Part shown: in pieces, positions 7,957-16,941 of the stretch | How positions within the stretch are numbered: the stretch's first letter is position 1 | Layout of the letters: every line of letters begins with the position of its first letter | Assembly (NCBI GenBank): GCA_964625175.1 | Contig: CAZVAO010000026.1 | Coordinates: 1 to 21,552 of the forward strand | Length of the DNA stretch: 21,552 nucleotides | Direction: 5' to 3' | From: CAZVAO01 sp964625175 | GTDB lineage: Bacteria > Bacillota > UBA994 > PWPR01 | Made by a program: the position numbers and the translations under genes | Notes under the pieces: model-generated | The model's database searches: none | The model's input: the letters and a program-made list of their open reading frames with translations, nothing else | What the model was told of the DNA's origin: nothing

Positions 7957-8985
7957 CTATTCGAATTTCTTATAGTCGTATACAACATCATCAAAGAAGT
8001 TTGTATAAGCGAAGATAGATGGGAAGCCGCCTGTATGGATAAATAGGATTTTCGCATCTTTAGCGAAATAACCCTGTTTAATGAGGTCCATCATACCATC
8101 AACTGTTTTACCCGTATAGACTGGATCCAACATAATGCCTTCTTTAGTAGCAAATAATTTAACGACATCGGTCATGCTCTTGGTGGCAAGACCATAGCCC
8201 TCGCCAACATAACCGTCAAATACAATTGTTTTATCTTTTGTATAGTCTGTATCAAGATTAAAAGCCTCAATGGCTTCATTGACTAAACGATCAATTTTGG
8301 CGATTTGCGGAGCTTGAGCCCCACGAGTAGAAATACCTGTTACAGGAATTCCTAATTTATATGCGGTAACGCCAGCTAAAATACCAGCATGGGTTCCGCC
8401 ACTACCACTGGAAACGACGATATCTGTAAACTCGATACCCATTTCCTTTTGTTGTTGAATAATCTCTTCCACACAACGCATATAACCAAGCATACCAATT
8501 GGATTTGACCCCCCACCTGGAACAAAATAAACATTTCGTCCTTCGGCTTCAGTTTCTTCAATTGCTAACTTCACAGTTTCCTTTACGTCACGAGCGTTAC
8601 TACTGACATAAACCTTTTCAACACCAAGCATCTTAAATAAGAAGTTGTTCCCACTGGAATTAATATCCCAACTGTTTGGAACGCGCTCTTCTAATACTAA
8701 GCGGCACTTTAATCCTTCTTTAACTGCGGCTGCTAAAGTGATGCGGCAGTGATTGGATTGAACAGCACCCACTGTAATAATTGTATCCGCACCTTTGGCC
8801 TTGGCATCAGCCATTAAAAATTCAAGTTTTCTCGTCTTGTTGCCGCCACCGGTCAAGCCAAGCATATCGTCACGCTTAATATAAAGCTCAGGGCCATCGA
8901 GCATCGCATTGATGTTATCAGCACGGTCAATCGGTGTCAGAGTCTGTAAATAAGGAATACGGGGATATTGATCAGTAATAAACAT
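7957..8985 (-). CDS. D-cysteine desulfhydrase / ACC deaminase-family PLP enzyme
   Basis: A 342-residue fold-type II PLP enzyme. The PLP lysine is K50 in TGGGNKTRKLEF, the family signature. QSNHCR (about 76-81) gives the catalytic serine and asparagine region, GSGGTHAG is the phosphate-binding loop, and HTGGFPSIFAY near the C-terminus closes the active site. D-cysteine desulfhydrase makes pyruvate, sulfide and ammonia from D-cysteine; ACC deaminase cleaves 1-aminocyclopropane-1-carboxylate. The two share this fold and differ by a few active-site residues, so I call the family rather than the reaction, with D-cysteine desulfhydrase favoured by similarity to DcyD. Start ATG with GAGGAGG 6 nt upstream. 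It is a single-gene unit with its own promoter (9033-9061) and terminator. Confidence 0.87.
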   Translation of the reverse strand: MFITDQYPRIPYLQTLTPIDRADNINAMLDGPELYIKRDDMLGLTGGGNKTRKLEFLMADAKAKGADTIITVGAVQSNHCRITLAAAVKEGLKCRLVLEERVPNSWDINSSGNNFLFKMLGVEKVYVSSNARDVKETVKLAIEETEAEGRNVYFVPGGGSNPIGMLGYMRCVEEIIQQQKEMGIEFTDIVVSSGSGGTHAGILAGVTAYKLGIPVTGISTRGAQAPQIAKIDRLVNEAIEAFNLDTDYTKDKTIVFDGYVGEGYGLATKSMTDVVKLFATKEGIMLDPVYTGKTVDGMMDLIKQGYFAKDAKILFIHTGGFPSIFAYTNFFDDVVYDYKKFE

Positions 8986-9032
8986 GGTTTTCCTCCTCTT
9001 GAAGCTAAAAATTTAGTATGTGAGACATTAAA

Positions 9033-9061
9033 ATTATACACTACCTCCTTTTGAAAAACAA
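9033..9061 (-). promoter_or_regulatory. Sigma-A-type promoter for the D-cysteine desulfhydrase-type gene
   Basis: On the minus strand, TTGTTT (9061-9056), a 17-nt spacer and a perfect TATAAT (9038-9033). The predicted start is about 9026, giving a ~40-nt leader that contains the GAGGAGG ribosome site. No operator or leader structure is apparent. Confidence 0.65.
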
Positions 9062-9115
9062 GGTTCCTTTGATTGTCGAAATAAATGAATTATGCATCCG
9101 TGGGAAGCTCAATGA

Positions 9116-9154
9116 CAATATAAAACAACCACTAAGCAGATTGCCTAGTGGTTG
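9116..9154 (-). terminator. Terminator of the addB-addA-small-protein unit
   Basis: On the minus strand a 12-bp stem (9154-9143 with 9137-9126, one G-U pair, 5-nt loop) is followed by TTTTATATTG. It lies about 50 nt past the stop of the 47-residue protein and is the first terminator after addA. Confidence 0.85.
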
Positions 9155-9205
9155 AAATTTATAGAATTGAACGCACTTCCTCCACATCACCCTACGCTTA
9201 TAAGG

Positions 9206-9349
9206 CTATTCAAGTGTCGTATAGGTTCTGTCAGGCGTTTCATAATACTCGCTATACTTCTTTCTATGGATGTGCCAAACACAGCCAAGTGCCGCGAGTG
9301 TTGCTAGAATACTTAGCACGATACTCAATACAACCCAGTGTTTTTTCAT
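9206..9349 (-). CDS. 47-residue membrane protein or lipoprotein downstream of addA
   Basis: A short frame with ATG at 9347-9349, an AAGGAAGGTG ribosome site about 5 nt upstream, and TAG at 9206-9208. The product begins MKKHWVVL and has a hydrophobic stretch from about residue 5 to 25, then HIHRKK and a polar, tyrosine-rich tail ending TYTTLE. Two readings fit: a single-pass membrane protein, or a tiny lipoprotein cut before C23 (LAALGC is a weak lipobox). It follows addA by 91 bp on the same strand with a terminator after it, so it may be the last gene of the addBA unit or have its own promoter. I do not recognise a family. Confidence 0.6.
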   Translation of the reverse strand: MKKHWVVLSIVLSILATLAALGCVWHIHRKKYSEYYETPDRTYTTLE

Positions 9350-9440
9350 ACTTAACACCTTCCTTTTTTTCTATCTTAATCATACAACATTTAGCATCGA
9401 TAAACCAGTAATTGCCTCAAAAAGCTCTAATCCTGCTCAT

Positions 9441-12400
9441 TTATCTCGTGCAAATCGCTTTGTATGCGCAGTTTTCGCAATGATCCAATGATTTTCGCTG
9501 AAAGTTTGAGAGTCGATCGTTCCGAAATTGCTCCAATATATCGTCAATCACCTTATGGCAAGACGCCCTGTCAGGTAAGAGATCTGTGTAATCCGTTGCA
9601 CCATTACGCATGCTGTAAACAATCAGACTATCGGGGTAATGTCGCTCCTGTTTTGCGATTACCAGAGCGTAAATCGCCATTTGTAGCAGATACTTTTTGC
9701 GAGTCGCCTCATGGAGCCAGCCCGATTTGTAATCAATTAAAGTCAATTGATTCCCACAGCTGATCACTTTATCTATGATGCCACGCAATACAAACTCCTC
9801 ATAGTTAAAGCTGAAGCTAATTTCCGACCAAACGCGACTTGCCTTCTGAATCATACCCATTAGAGCAGATTGGCTATAGCGCTGAAGCCAGGGGTCGGAA
9901 AGCTTGCGATACTCTAACGCAATATCGCTATCTAAGTCTGCTTGGGCTAGCACATCTGCCCAAATCTTCTTAACTGCTTCAGATGTCTTCGCTAATTCGC
10001 AAACACGATGGATTAGTGTCCCCAATTCCGCCCAATCTGTTTGGCGGGGGCCTTCATCCAAGGGTATTGTAAGGGGTGGTATCCGTTGAATATACCGGTA
10101 ATAGTAGTGGCGAGGGCACGTTAGATAACTTTGCAAAGCGGTTAAAGACAGGGATACTCCCGTAAATTTTTGCATAGGCAAGTCCTGAGACAGAGGAATG
10201 CCTTCTTGTGACGGTTGGAGGTGGCTATCTGCTATTACCGTTTCTTCATCAATCATGCAGGCGCTTGGCATCGCATCGAACACTCTTAAACCGAGCTCAG
10301 TTGTCGGTTGACCGCTTTCTGTCGGATATTCATCCAGCGCTGCATAGTTTGCTATGAGATTAAGCCACGATTCATTATTTTCTTTCGGCCACGACTTTGG
10401 ACACGCGGAAAATATTAAACGCTCTTTAGCCCGCGTAGCAGCAACATAAAGCAAACGATAGGATTCCTCTAACTCCTTCTGCCTCTCAAATTGCACGGCT
10501 TGATCACAGTAACTATTCGTTTGCAATTGATCAAAATAATCACGGCGCTGAACCAAGAGTCCATAATCCCTGCTGTACGATACGGCAGGTAGTCCATTTT
10601 TGACCATACCTCGATCACAATTTGGTAGGATTACGGTATGAAAATCGAGCCCTTTTGATTGGTGTACAGACATAAGGAGGACGGCATTAGCGCTTTCTAC
10701 TGGACTAGGTGCATCGCCTAGACGTGGTTCATTCTGGATCAATGTTTCCAGATACTCCATGATGCGTGTCACGCTGCGTGTTCCTTGATGTTCCAGTTCC
10801 ATAATCATTTCAATCAGATAGTCGATATTCGCCACGGCTTGGCTCCCATAATGGGCTAAACCTAAATACACAGCCGGCAGCTGAACATCATCTAATACCT
10901 GAAGAAGGGCGGCACTCAAAGCCACAACAGATGCCGTATTATGCCATTTCTCGAGGTGGTGGCTTGCCTTACTCCATTGTTGCTGATCCCACTCGTTCAA
11001 TTCTGAACAGCTCGTGCCCAGTTTGAGCTGACAATGGATCTGCAATCGATAAAGACCCTCATCACTGATTCCAAAAGCCGGGGAACGAAGAATACCTACT
11101 AAGGCTATTTGATCAGTAGGATTCGCTAAATAGTTCATGATATTCAGTAAATCGAGGATTTCCTGACGCTCGAAGAAACCCCTGCTCCCGACGACAATAT
11201 AGGGAATTTTTTGGGATTTCAACGCTTCTTCATAAGTACCTATATCAGTTAATGCCCGCAGTAGAATAGCCACATCACCAAACTTACTGATTTGATGACT
11301 CGCTAACATATGGCTAATATTCGATGCAATGAGTTGGGCCTCTAATGCTCTCAGTTCAGCGGTATTCTTAAACTCTTTTGAATATTCTGCAGACGGAATC
11401 CATAGTTGTGCTCTTGCTTCCGTAGCGACATCTTGACGTCCCGCTATGGTAGGATCATAAGTGATCGGCGTAGAATCAAATAGATCCTGAAAGAAGTGAT
11501 TGTAAAAACGAACGAGGCTCGTGTGGCTCCTAAAGTTATCCGGTAGAATGAGGCGCTGCCCGCCTTCTTTTTCAATCCGTTCATTCATCCGCTGGAAACC
11601 TTCCACTTCTGCGGCTCTGAATCGATAGATTGATTGGCGTGGATCCCCTACAATAAACAAGCCATTACTCTGAAGCGGCGCAATCATTTGCACCAGTTCT
11701 TGTTGAAGTGGACTGGTATCTTGAAACTCATCCACCATCACATAGGGATACTTCTTCTGGTATTGGTTCAGCAATTCTGGATTATCTTCCCAAAGCTGCT
11801 TCAATCCCCACTCCAAATCACTGAAATCCACATAGCGCTGTGTCCGCTTTGCCTGAGTAAAATGCGCGTCAATCGCAATTAAGAGCTTTTCCAAAGCCTG
11901 CCATAAGGGGATCGCCTGAAAGTAGGCAAATACGTTTGATAACTCAACGACAAGGCCGCTATTGGCGGATGCGCTATAGATTTCTTTGACCAGGTCGCTA
12001 TAGTCTCGACCCGCGCGCCCTTTACACAATTCTTTGAGCTGGCTCAGGATTTTATCCATCTGCGAACGATCCTTTGACTCAAATGTCAAAACACTCAGTT
12101 CAGCCATAAGTTCAGCAATTGGTGCATCAAGCCACTTTTGCACAAATTTCTTTGTTGGCTTATCTTGCTTAATGAATTCCAAAGCACGTGTAGTCGCTAA
12201 TATTAGCGCTTCTTTAATATGCTGGAAACTGCGCTCTGCCTGATCCGAATAGTTAAGCGCTTTGTTAGCGGATTCGGCTACTGTTCCACCCAATGATCGA
12301 ATATTTTGATATAAATCACTCAGTTGTTTTACAGCTTGCCGCCCACTACGCATATCGGCAATCATCCGTCTCAAATCACGATCAGCAGGAGCTAAATTCA

Positions 12401-12830
12401 CTAATACCTCATCGATTGAATGCTCAAGAATGATACGCGTCTGGGTCTCATCGATGAGTTGTGTTTGAGGATGAAGTTTCGCTTCAATGGGATGGGCCTG
12501 AAGAACCCGAAAGGCAAATCCATGAAATGTTGTGATCATCGCATTCGGATAGCGATTGAGGATGCCTTTCCAATAGTCACGCGCTGCCAGATCCTCTGCT
12601 TGATGGATCTGTTCGTTAATATAGCTGCGGACTTTTTGTCTGAGATCAAGCGCCGATTTATTGGTGAAGGTTATCGCTAAGATGCCCGTGATATCCACTT
12701 TGCGCTCTGCTATTAAACGAATATAACGGCTCACAAGCACGGTTGTCTTGCCTGATCCTGCTCCAGCATTGACACTTAGACTTTGATTAGTGGTATTAAT
12801 GGCGACCTTTTGACTCGTGGTAAAATTCAA
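9441..12830 (-). CDS. addA: ATP-dependent helicase/nuclease subunit A (AddA)
   Basis: The 1129-residue helicase-nuclease subunit that, with AddB, resects double-strand breaks for RecA loading. UvrD-type motifs in order: Walker A NAGAGSGKTT (21-30), AITFTNKSA (52-60), DEFQDT (367-372), GDPRQSIYRFR (395-405), DNFRSH (431-436), then SVHQSKGLDFH and LLYVAATRAKERL further on. The C-terminal RecB-like nuclease has GTLIHRV, RGIIDKV, IDYKSG (D1033, K1035) and LQMAIYAL. It also has C905 in YLTCPRHYY plus C1118, C1121 and C1127 (CxxC-x5-C), the four-cysteine Fe-S staple layout, which B. subtilis AddA lacks. The length is a little below the ~1200 of B. subtilis. The start is a TTG with a strong ribosome site. 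It lies 18 bp downstream of addB. Confidence 0.9.
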   Translation of the reverse strand: MNFTTSQKVAINTTNQSLSVNAGAGSGKTTVLVSRYIRLIAERKVDITGILAITFTNKSALDLRQKVRSYINEQIHQAEDLAARDYWKGILNRYPNAMITTFHGFAFRVLQAHPIEAKLHPQTQLIDETQTRIILEHSIDEVLVNLAPADRDLRRMIADMRSGRQAVKQLSDLYQNIRSLGGTVAESANKALNYSDQAERSFQHIKEALILATTRALEFIKQDKPTKKFVQKWLDAPIAELMAELSVLTFESKDRSQMDKILSQLKELCKGRAGRDYSDLVKEIYSASANSGLVVELSNVFAYFQAIPLWQALEKLLIAIDAHFTQAKRTQRYVDFSDLEWGLKQLWEDNPELLNQYQKKYPYVMVDEFQDTSPLQQELVQMIAPLQSNGLFIVGDPRQSIYRFRAAEVEGFQRMNERIEKEGGQRLILPDNFRSHTSLVRFYNHFFQDLFDSTPITYDPTIAGRQDVATEARAQLWIPSAEYSKEFKNTAELRALEAQLIASNISHMLASHQISKFGDVAILLRALTDIGTYEEALKSQKIPYIVVGSRGFFERQEILDLLNIMNYLANPTDQIALVGILRSPAFGISDEGLYRLQIHCQLKLGTSCSELNEWDQQQWSKASHHLEKWHNTASVVALSAALLQVLDDVQLPAVYLGLAHYGSQAVANIDYLIEMIMELEHQGTRSVTRIMEYLETLIQNEPRLGDAPSPVESANAVLLMSVHQSKGLDFHTVILPNCDRGMVKNGLPAVSYSRDYGLLVQRRDYFDQLQTNSYCDQAVQFERQKELEESYRLLYVAATRAKERLIFSACPKSWPKENNESWLNLIANYAALDEYPTESGQPTTELGLRVFDAMPSACMIDEETVIADSHLQPSQEGIPLSQDLPMQKFTGVSLSLTALQSYLTCPRHYYYRYIQRIPPLTIPLDEGPRQTDWAELGTLIHRVCELAKTSEAVKKIWADVLAQADLDSDIALEYRKLSDPWLQRYSQSALMGMIQKASRVWSEISFSFNYEEFVLRGIIDKVISCGNQLTLIDYKSGWLHEATRKKYLLQMAIYALVIAKQERHYPDSLIVYSMRNGATDYTDLLPDRASCHKVIDDILEQFRNDRLSNFQRKSLDHCENCAYKAICTR

Positions 12831-12836
12831 AGCATT

Positions 12837-12845
12837 CCCTCCTTT
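12837..12845 (-). promoter_or_regulatory. Ribosome site that fixes the TTG start of addA
   Basis: AAAGGAGGG lies 6 nt before the TTG at 12828-12830, between the addB stop and addA. The nearby ATG (12833-12835) opens only a two-codon frame, so the TTG is the start. Strong Shine-Dalgarno with a weak start codon suggests translation tuned relative to addB. Confidence 0.75.
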
Positions 12846-12848
12846 CAG

Positions 12849-15824
12849 CTATGATTGCGGCTTGAATCGGCAAATTCGTTTAAAAATACAGTAATCTGAA
12901 CATTCTTTAGTGGGTTGTACTGGAAAGACTCCAGCGGTAATGCGGTCACGGTAAGTAAAAGCAAAGTTCTTAGAACTCTCAAAAAGAGGTTCCCAATCCG
13001 CTGCTGCTACTTGATCACTAATCCGGTTTGAGAGATTAACATCTCCTAAATAGTCCGTATGCCACATGCCTCTCGTGCGCTTAAAGTCGCTACCTATTTG
13101 ATAGTAGCCACCCCCGACCACTTTCTTTTCAGGAAAGCGCAGTGCAGCAGCCAAGAGATAAAACGGAATCTGAAATGCTAAGCCATTCTTAATATCTGCC
13201 AAAGTTGAAACTTGTCCTGTTTTGTAGTCGTAGATGAGCAAGCCATCTGCGCTCACATCTACTCGATCGATAAAGCCACTGATCCACATGGTAGATGTCT
13301 CATTTTCTAGTAGCAGAGAACGATCATCGCTAAAGTCATATTCCAGTGCGTTCGGGCGATACATCGTATTCGATTGAAGATCTATCTCATGGTCTAGCCA
13401 CAACCGCAGCATAATGCGGATATACTCGTACTCAAGTTCGACCCAAAGTGCACCACTTGAACTCAAAGATGCCTTCAAATCGCTTATTTCAGCGAATAAA
13501 TAGCGATTAAGCTCAGCCATATAAGTCGTTCGATGGGTGTAAGTCAGCGTTTCTCCGATATAATTTTGCAAAAACCGGGCGAGAATATGGTGAATGATAT
13601 TGCCACGGTGGAGGGGGGTGATTCCTGTAGACAATTCCTCTGTCGCACTTAAACCCAAAACACGCTGCCCGAAAAACAACCAAGGGCACTGAGCATACTG
13701 CTCTAAACGTGAAGTGCTATAGACGGTGTCCTGATAACGATTTTTCAAAGCATCTATAATCTTTTGATCACCCATCACCCCATTATAGGCGTTCATTTCA
13801 CCTAAGGCCCTGCCCTCTTCAATCGCCACTCTCTTATTAATTTCTGCAGTTAAAGCAGGACTCATTCTCTGGTATGACCATAAAGCGTGTGCTTCTGCAT
13901 TGTTAAGAGCATTCAGCGGATTACAGGCCCAAATAGCCGTCGGTTTGATGATCCGCTTATGCGCTGACTTCACTTTAACTTGGCTAATGAAATCATGTTC
14001 AATAAGCTCTAATCCCTTTAAATCCTTTAGCCACGAGGATAGGTAAAGCCTCTGCGTTGCGGTTGCAACAAGTCTTTGAAAAATGATTTTTTCTGATTCA
14101 AAGTCACTCGTTATGAGCTCATCAGTGGGATGACCTAACCATCCCAAATGTGCTGTGTTCTGCCACGTATCTTCATTCAATCCTAATACAAAAACATAAT
14201 CAAAACTCAGCCCAGCAATCTGAACAGGTGTCAGCACGTGAACACTATCCGATAGGGGGTTGCTCTCAGGCACAACCAGGGTCTTCCACACCATGGACAG
14301 CAGATTATAGAATTCAGATAAGGTCATTGATTGTGGCCAGAATTCACCTTCTGAATTCTGTTGAATCAAATAATTTTTCAGCATTACCCAGGCCCGATAA
14401 CTAGAAATCGCTTCGTTTTCAGGTAGCACATTAATGATTGACGATAAGGTTTCCTCAAAATTAAATGTTGTTGAAAGCGCCTCAATAACCCGAATCCAAT
14501 CCTGGATGCTGCCCTTTTTAATCATGATCTTCTGCCAAATATCCCAAAGAAATTGCAATGAGTGATTGATTATCTCAAACTTTTCCACATTGAACAGAGT
14601 ACTCTCATCAATAGGCAATGTCCTATTCTTTTGCCACTGATAGTAATTTCGCTGGTTACGGCACGTGGCGATCCAATCCGCCAATGGGCCATTTTCTGGA
14701 ACAACTCTGATAAATTGTGCCAATAATTGGGCATCAAAATTTGCTGGCCAAATCCAATCTCCTGATAAAAACTCCAGTAGGGCCGATGATGACCAGTTAC
14801 TATTTGCCAGATTCAGTAAAGATAATAGATAACGGGCAGGTAAGGTTTGTAGTAAGCGACTATTCCCTAAACCGGTTAGTGGAATGCCAGAACGCGTAGC
14901 AAGGTGACTTAAATGATCGCGATAGTCCGCTGGATTAACGATGACTATGGCCATTTGAGAAAGCGAAGCATCGTGACGCAAGACTAAATCCTTGATGGTC
15001 CGCAAGACTTCCTTTACTTCTTGATGCTGATCAAAATACTGATTAATCTGTACATAAGGCTCTGTCGCGCTTTTTTTGGTTTCTTGAAACAATAATGAGG
15101 CTAAAGTATCGGACTCAGTGTTTAAATGAACGATCTGCCAATCCCTACCCCAGGCGACAGGATTGGGGCTAGCAGGGTCAACGACAATGAGCTCCTGAAA
15201 CCGTGACGCTAGTGAATTGACTAATCGAACGAATAATTCACTAAACTCTAGGCCTCCAAGCACTAGTAAATTACCACCGAAATCAAACGTCGCTTCAGCA
15301 CAACAGCTTATGGCAAGCTCTAAGGCGAGTGGTTCATCCAGTACCTTGCGCTGTTCTAAAGATTGATAAAATAGATCGGACAATAGCGTCAGGTCCTGCT
15401 CCATCTTGGGATCAACAAACTGGGGGCAATACTCATGCAAGCGCCATTGGGAGCAAATAATATACAATTCCAGGCCCATATCGGATAGGTCATCTACCCG
15501 GTTTAGATAAGTGAGCTTCTGCAAAACATCATCTTTACTTAAAAGATCACCCATAATCAAAGCCAGCTCGTTACGCTCCAATACCCGTTTTGCAGAACCT
15601 GATGCAGCGATCATTGCGCTTATGAAATCTGCCACAATGCTGATTCTACCACCACATAGCACGCTTTTTTCAGCTAATAACCGTTTCTCAGCTTCTCCTA
15701 CCAGATGGATGTTAGGCAGTAAGTAATAGGTCTGTCCATCTTGCCGTGCGAACTCAAAGAATGTTTCCAGCACGCGCTCGTGTAGCGGACTGTAGCCTTT
15801 ACTTTGCCAAATCGTCTTGATCAT
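12849..15824 (-). CDS. addB: ATP-dependent helicase/nuclease subunit B (AddB/RexB-like)
   Basis: The 991-residue partner of AddA, encoded just upstream. The N-terminus (TYYLLPNIHLVGEAEKRLL, about 32-50) matches the start of RexB-type proteins but has no Walker A GxxGxGKT before it, unlike B. subtilis AddB, so this half is probably an inactive helicase. FVLGLNEDTWQ in the middle is an AddB-type motif. The C-terminal nuclease has RGNIIHHIL, SGFIDRVD, IYDYKTG (D866, K868) and FQIPFYLL. Iron-staple cysteines are C713 in YAQCPW and C975, C979 and C985 near the end. The first C-terminal spacing is CxxxC rather than the usual CxxC. About 15% shorter than B. subtilis AddB. The ATG at 15822-15824 has AGGTGA upstream. 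First gene of the leftward unit. Confidence 0.88.
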   Translation of the reverse strand: MIKTIWQSKGYSPLHERVLETFFEFARQDGQTYYLLPNIHLVGEAEKRLLAEKSVLCGGRISIVADFISAMIAASGSAKRVLERNELALIMGDLLSKDDVLQKLTYLNRVDDLSDMGLELYIICSQWRLHEYCPQFVDPKMEQDLTLLSDLFYQSLEQRKVLDEPLALELAISCCAEATFDFGGNLLVLGGLEFSELFVRLVNSLASRFQELIVVDPASPNPVAWGRDWQIVHLNTESDTLASLLFQETKKSATEPYVQINQYFDQHQEVKEVLRTIKDLVLRHDASLSQMAIVIVNPADYRDHLSHLATRSGIPLTGLGNSRLLQTLPARYLLSLLNLANSNWSSSALLEFLSGDWIWPANFDAQLLAQFIRVVPENGPLADWIATCRNQRNYYQWQKNRTLPIDESTLFNVEKFEIINHSLQFLWDIWQKIMIKKGSIQDWIRVIEALSTTFNFEETLSSIINVLPENEAISSYRAWVMLKNYLIQQNSEGEFWPQSMTLSEFYNLLSMVWKTLVVPESNPLSDSVHVLTPVQIAGLSFDYVFVLGLNEDTWQNTAHLGWLGHPTDELITSDFESEKIIFQRLVATATQRLYLSSWLKDLKGLELIEHDFISQVKVKSAHKRIIKPTAIWACNPLNALNNAEAHALWSYQRMSPALTAEINKRVAIEEGRALGEMNAYNGVMGDQKIIDALKNRYQDTVYSTSRLEQYAQCPWLFFGQRVLGLSATEELSTGITPLHRGNIIHHILARFLQNYIGETLTYTHRTTYMAELNRYLFAEISDLKASLSSSGALWVELEYEYIRIMLRLWLDHEIDLQSNTMYRPNALEYDFSDDRSLLLENETSTMWISGFIDRVDVSADGLLIYDYKTGQVSTLADIKNGLAFQIPFYLLAAALRFPEKKVVGGGYYQIGSDFKRTRGMWHTDYLGDVNLSNRISDQVAAADWEPLFESSKNFAFTYRDRITAGVFPVQPTKECSDYCIFKRICRFKPQS

Positions 15825-15969
15825 TTTATCACCTGTTTCTTTTGATATAATTTTAGAGTTGTTTGTGCTATGATATAAAATGTAGTTTTAAAACACGATT
15901 GTTCACGAGCTGAATCGCAAGCGCAGAATCCCATTCGGAGAGCACGCTCAACATAAAGGAATTATAATT
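15825..15969. promoter_or_regulatory. Divergent promoter region, addB / AEC transporter
   Basis: Toward the AEC gene there is an extended -10: TG at 15866-15867 and TATGAT at 15869-15874, predicting a start near 15881 and a leader of about 89 nt. That leader can form CGATT/AATCG and GAAT/ATTC hairpins, but matches no riboswitch class I know. The AEC ribosome site is AAAGGA (15955-15960). No clear promoter is seen for addB. Confidence 0.4.
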
Positions 15970-16878
15970 ATGACTATTTTTAATTTAATCGTACCCATCT
16001 ATTCAATCGTTTTGCTCGGTTGGTACCTCCAAAAAAGTGGTGCCTATACCCCTGAAGTCAATAAATTCATTTCCTTCATAACCTATCGGATTATGCTACC
16101 TCTTTCAATTTTCATGAAAATTAGTACGGCAGAAATGGGAATTACGCGTCAAACGATCCTCTTTTATAGTATCATGTTTACTCTTTTGGCTATTTTCTTT
16201 ATATTATATCAGTTATTTTCACCCAAGAATGGGTTTGAATGTTTTGTTAATTCAGTGCGCGGGAACTCCATCTACTTGGGATTTCCTGTCATGATGCAGT
16301 TACTTCCTGCAGAAATATTACCGGTTGGGATGGTGCTTGCTAGTGCCCTGTCACCTTCTACAATCTTTGGCATTGAAGTGTTCTATCGATTTAATCGCCA
16401 CAAGAAGGTCGATGGCACGATGCGTAAAACGTCGTTCTTGAAAAATCCCTTAATCCAAGGGTTACTTTTAGGGTTGTTATTCAACACCTTCAATATTTGG
16501 CATCCGCTTTTGGGTGATGTCATCGGTCAGATTACGAAACCCGTGATGTTCCTCTCACTTATTATCGTTGGGGCAAACTTCAATAGCACCTCACTGCGAA
16601 AAGCAGAACTCAGCGGACGGATGATTCTAATTATTCTAAGTAAACTGCTCGTAATGCCCGCTCTTTTCTGGGGAGCTGCCACTCTACTCAATTTTGACCC
16701 TGCCTATACAGCAATTGGCATTATTCTCTTCTCAACTCCTGGTGCCGTATCCAATTATGTCATTCTTTCGGAACTGGGGGAAGCTTCTGACCTCACGGTC
16801 AACGTTACCATCTTTGGCACCGCTGCTTTCCTACTCCTACTACCCATCTTGGGCTATTTAACTCAAATCATTCTCTAA
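15970..16878 (+). CDS. AEC (auxin efflux carrier) family transporter
   Basis: A 302-residue integral membrane protein of the AEC family (10-helix, bile-acid/arginine antiporter fold). Bacterial members include malate, malonate and amino-acid carriers. The N-terminal FNLIVPIYSIVLLGWYLQKSG and the RGNSIYLGFPVMM segment (about 98-110) are family hallmarks. A cytoplasmic loop (RFNRHKKVDGTMRKTSF) splits the protein into two five-helix halves, and the second half contains LSLIIVGANFN. The length is normal. Start ATG with AAAGGA 9 nt upstream. The substrate cannot be assigned. It is a single-gene unit, divergent from addB and convergent with the SLC13-like gene. Confidence 0.87.
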   Translation: MTIFNLIVPIYSIVLLGWYLQKSGAYTPEVNKFISFITYRIMLPLSIFMKISTAEMGITRQTILFYSIMFTLLAIFFILYQLFSPKNGFECFVNSVRGNSIYLGFPVMMQLLPAEILPVGMVLASALSPSTIFGIEVFYRFNRHKKVDGTMRKTSFLKNPLIQGLLLGLLFNTFNIWHPLLGDVIGQITKPVMFLSLIIVGANFNSTSLRKAELSGRMILIILSKLLVMPALFWGAATLLNFDPAYTAIGIILFSTPGAVSNYVILSELGEASDLTVNVTIFGTAAFLLLLPILGYLTQIIL

Positions 16879-16896
16879 CATTCTCTAACTTAACAC

Positions 16897-16937
16897 ATTC
16901 GCTAAAAAGCGAATTAAGCGCCTGCGGGTGCTTTTTT
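16897..16937. terminator. Double hairpin between convergent AEC and SLC13-like genes
   Basis: Two hairpins: ATTCGCT/AGCGAAT (16897-16903 with 16908-16914) and AAGCGCC/GGTGCTT (16916-16922 with 16927-16933, loop TGCG), the second followed by a T-run to 16937. The second is a good rho-independent terminator for the rightward AEC gene; on the minus strand the pair can serve the leftward gene. Confidence 0.8.
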
Positions 16938-16941
16938 AACT

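Noticed and set aside
9148..9411. 87-codon plus-strand frame opposite the 47-residue gene
   Set aside because: It runs across a terminator hairpin and through the antisense of the ribosome site; the product has no domain-like character.
16870..16889. Exact tandem duplication of a 10-mer (ATTCTCTAAC) over the AEC stop codon
   Set aside because: Too short to be meaningful; probably simple slippage that left the stop codon intact.
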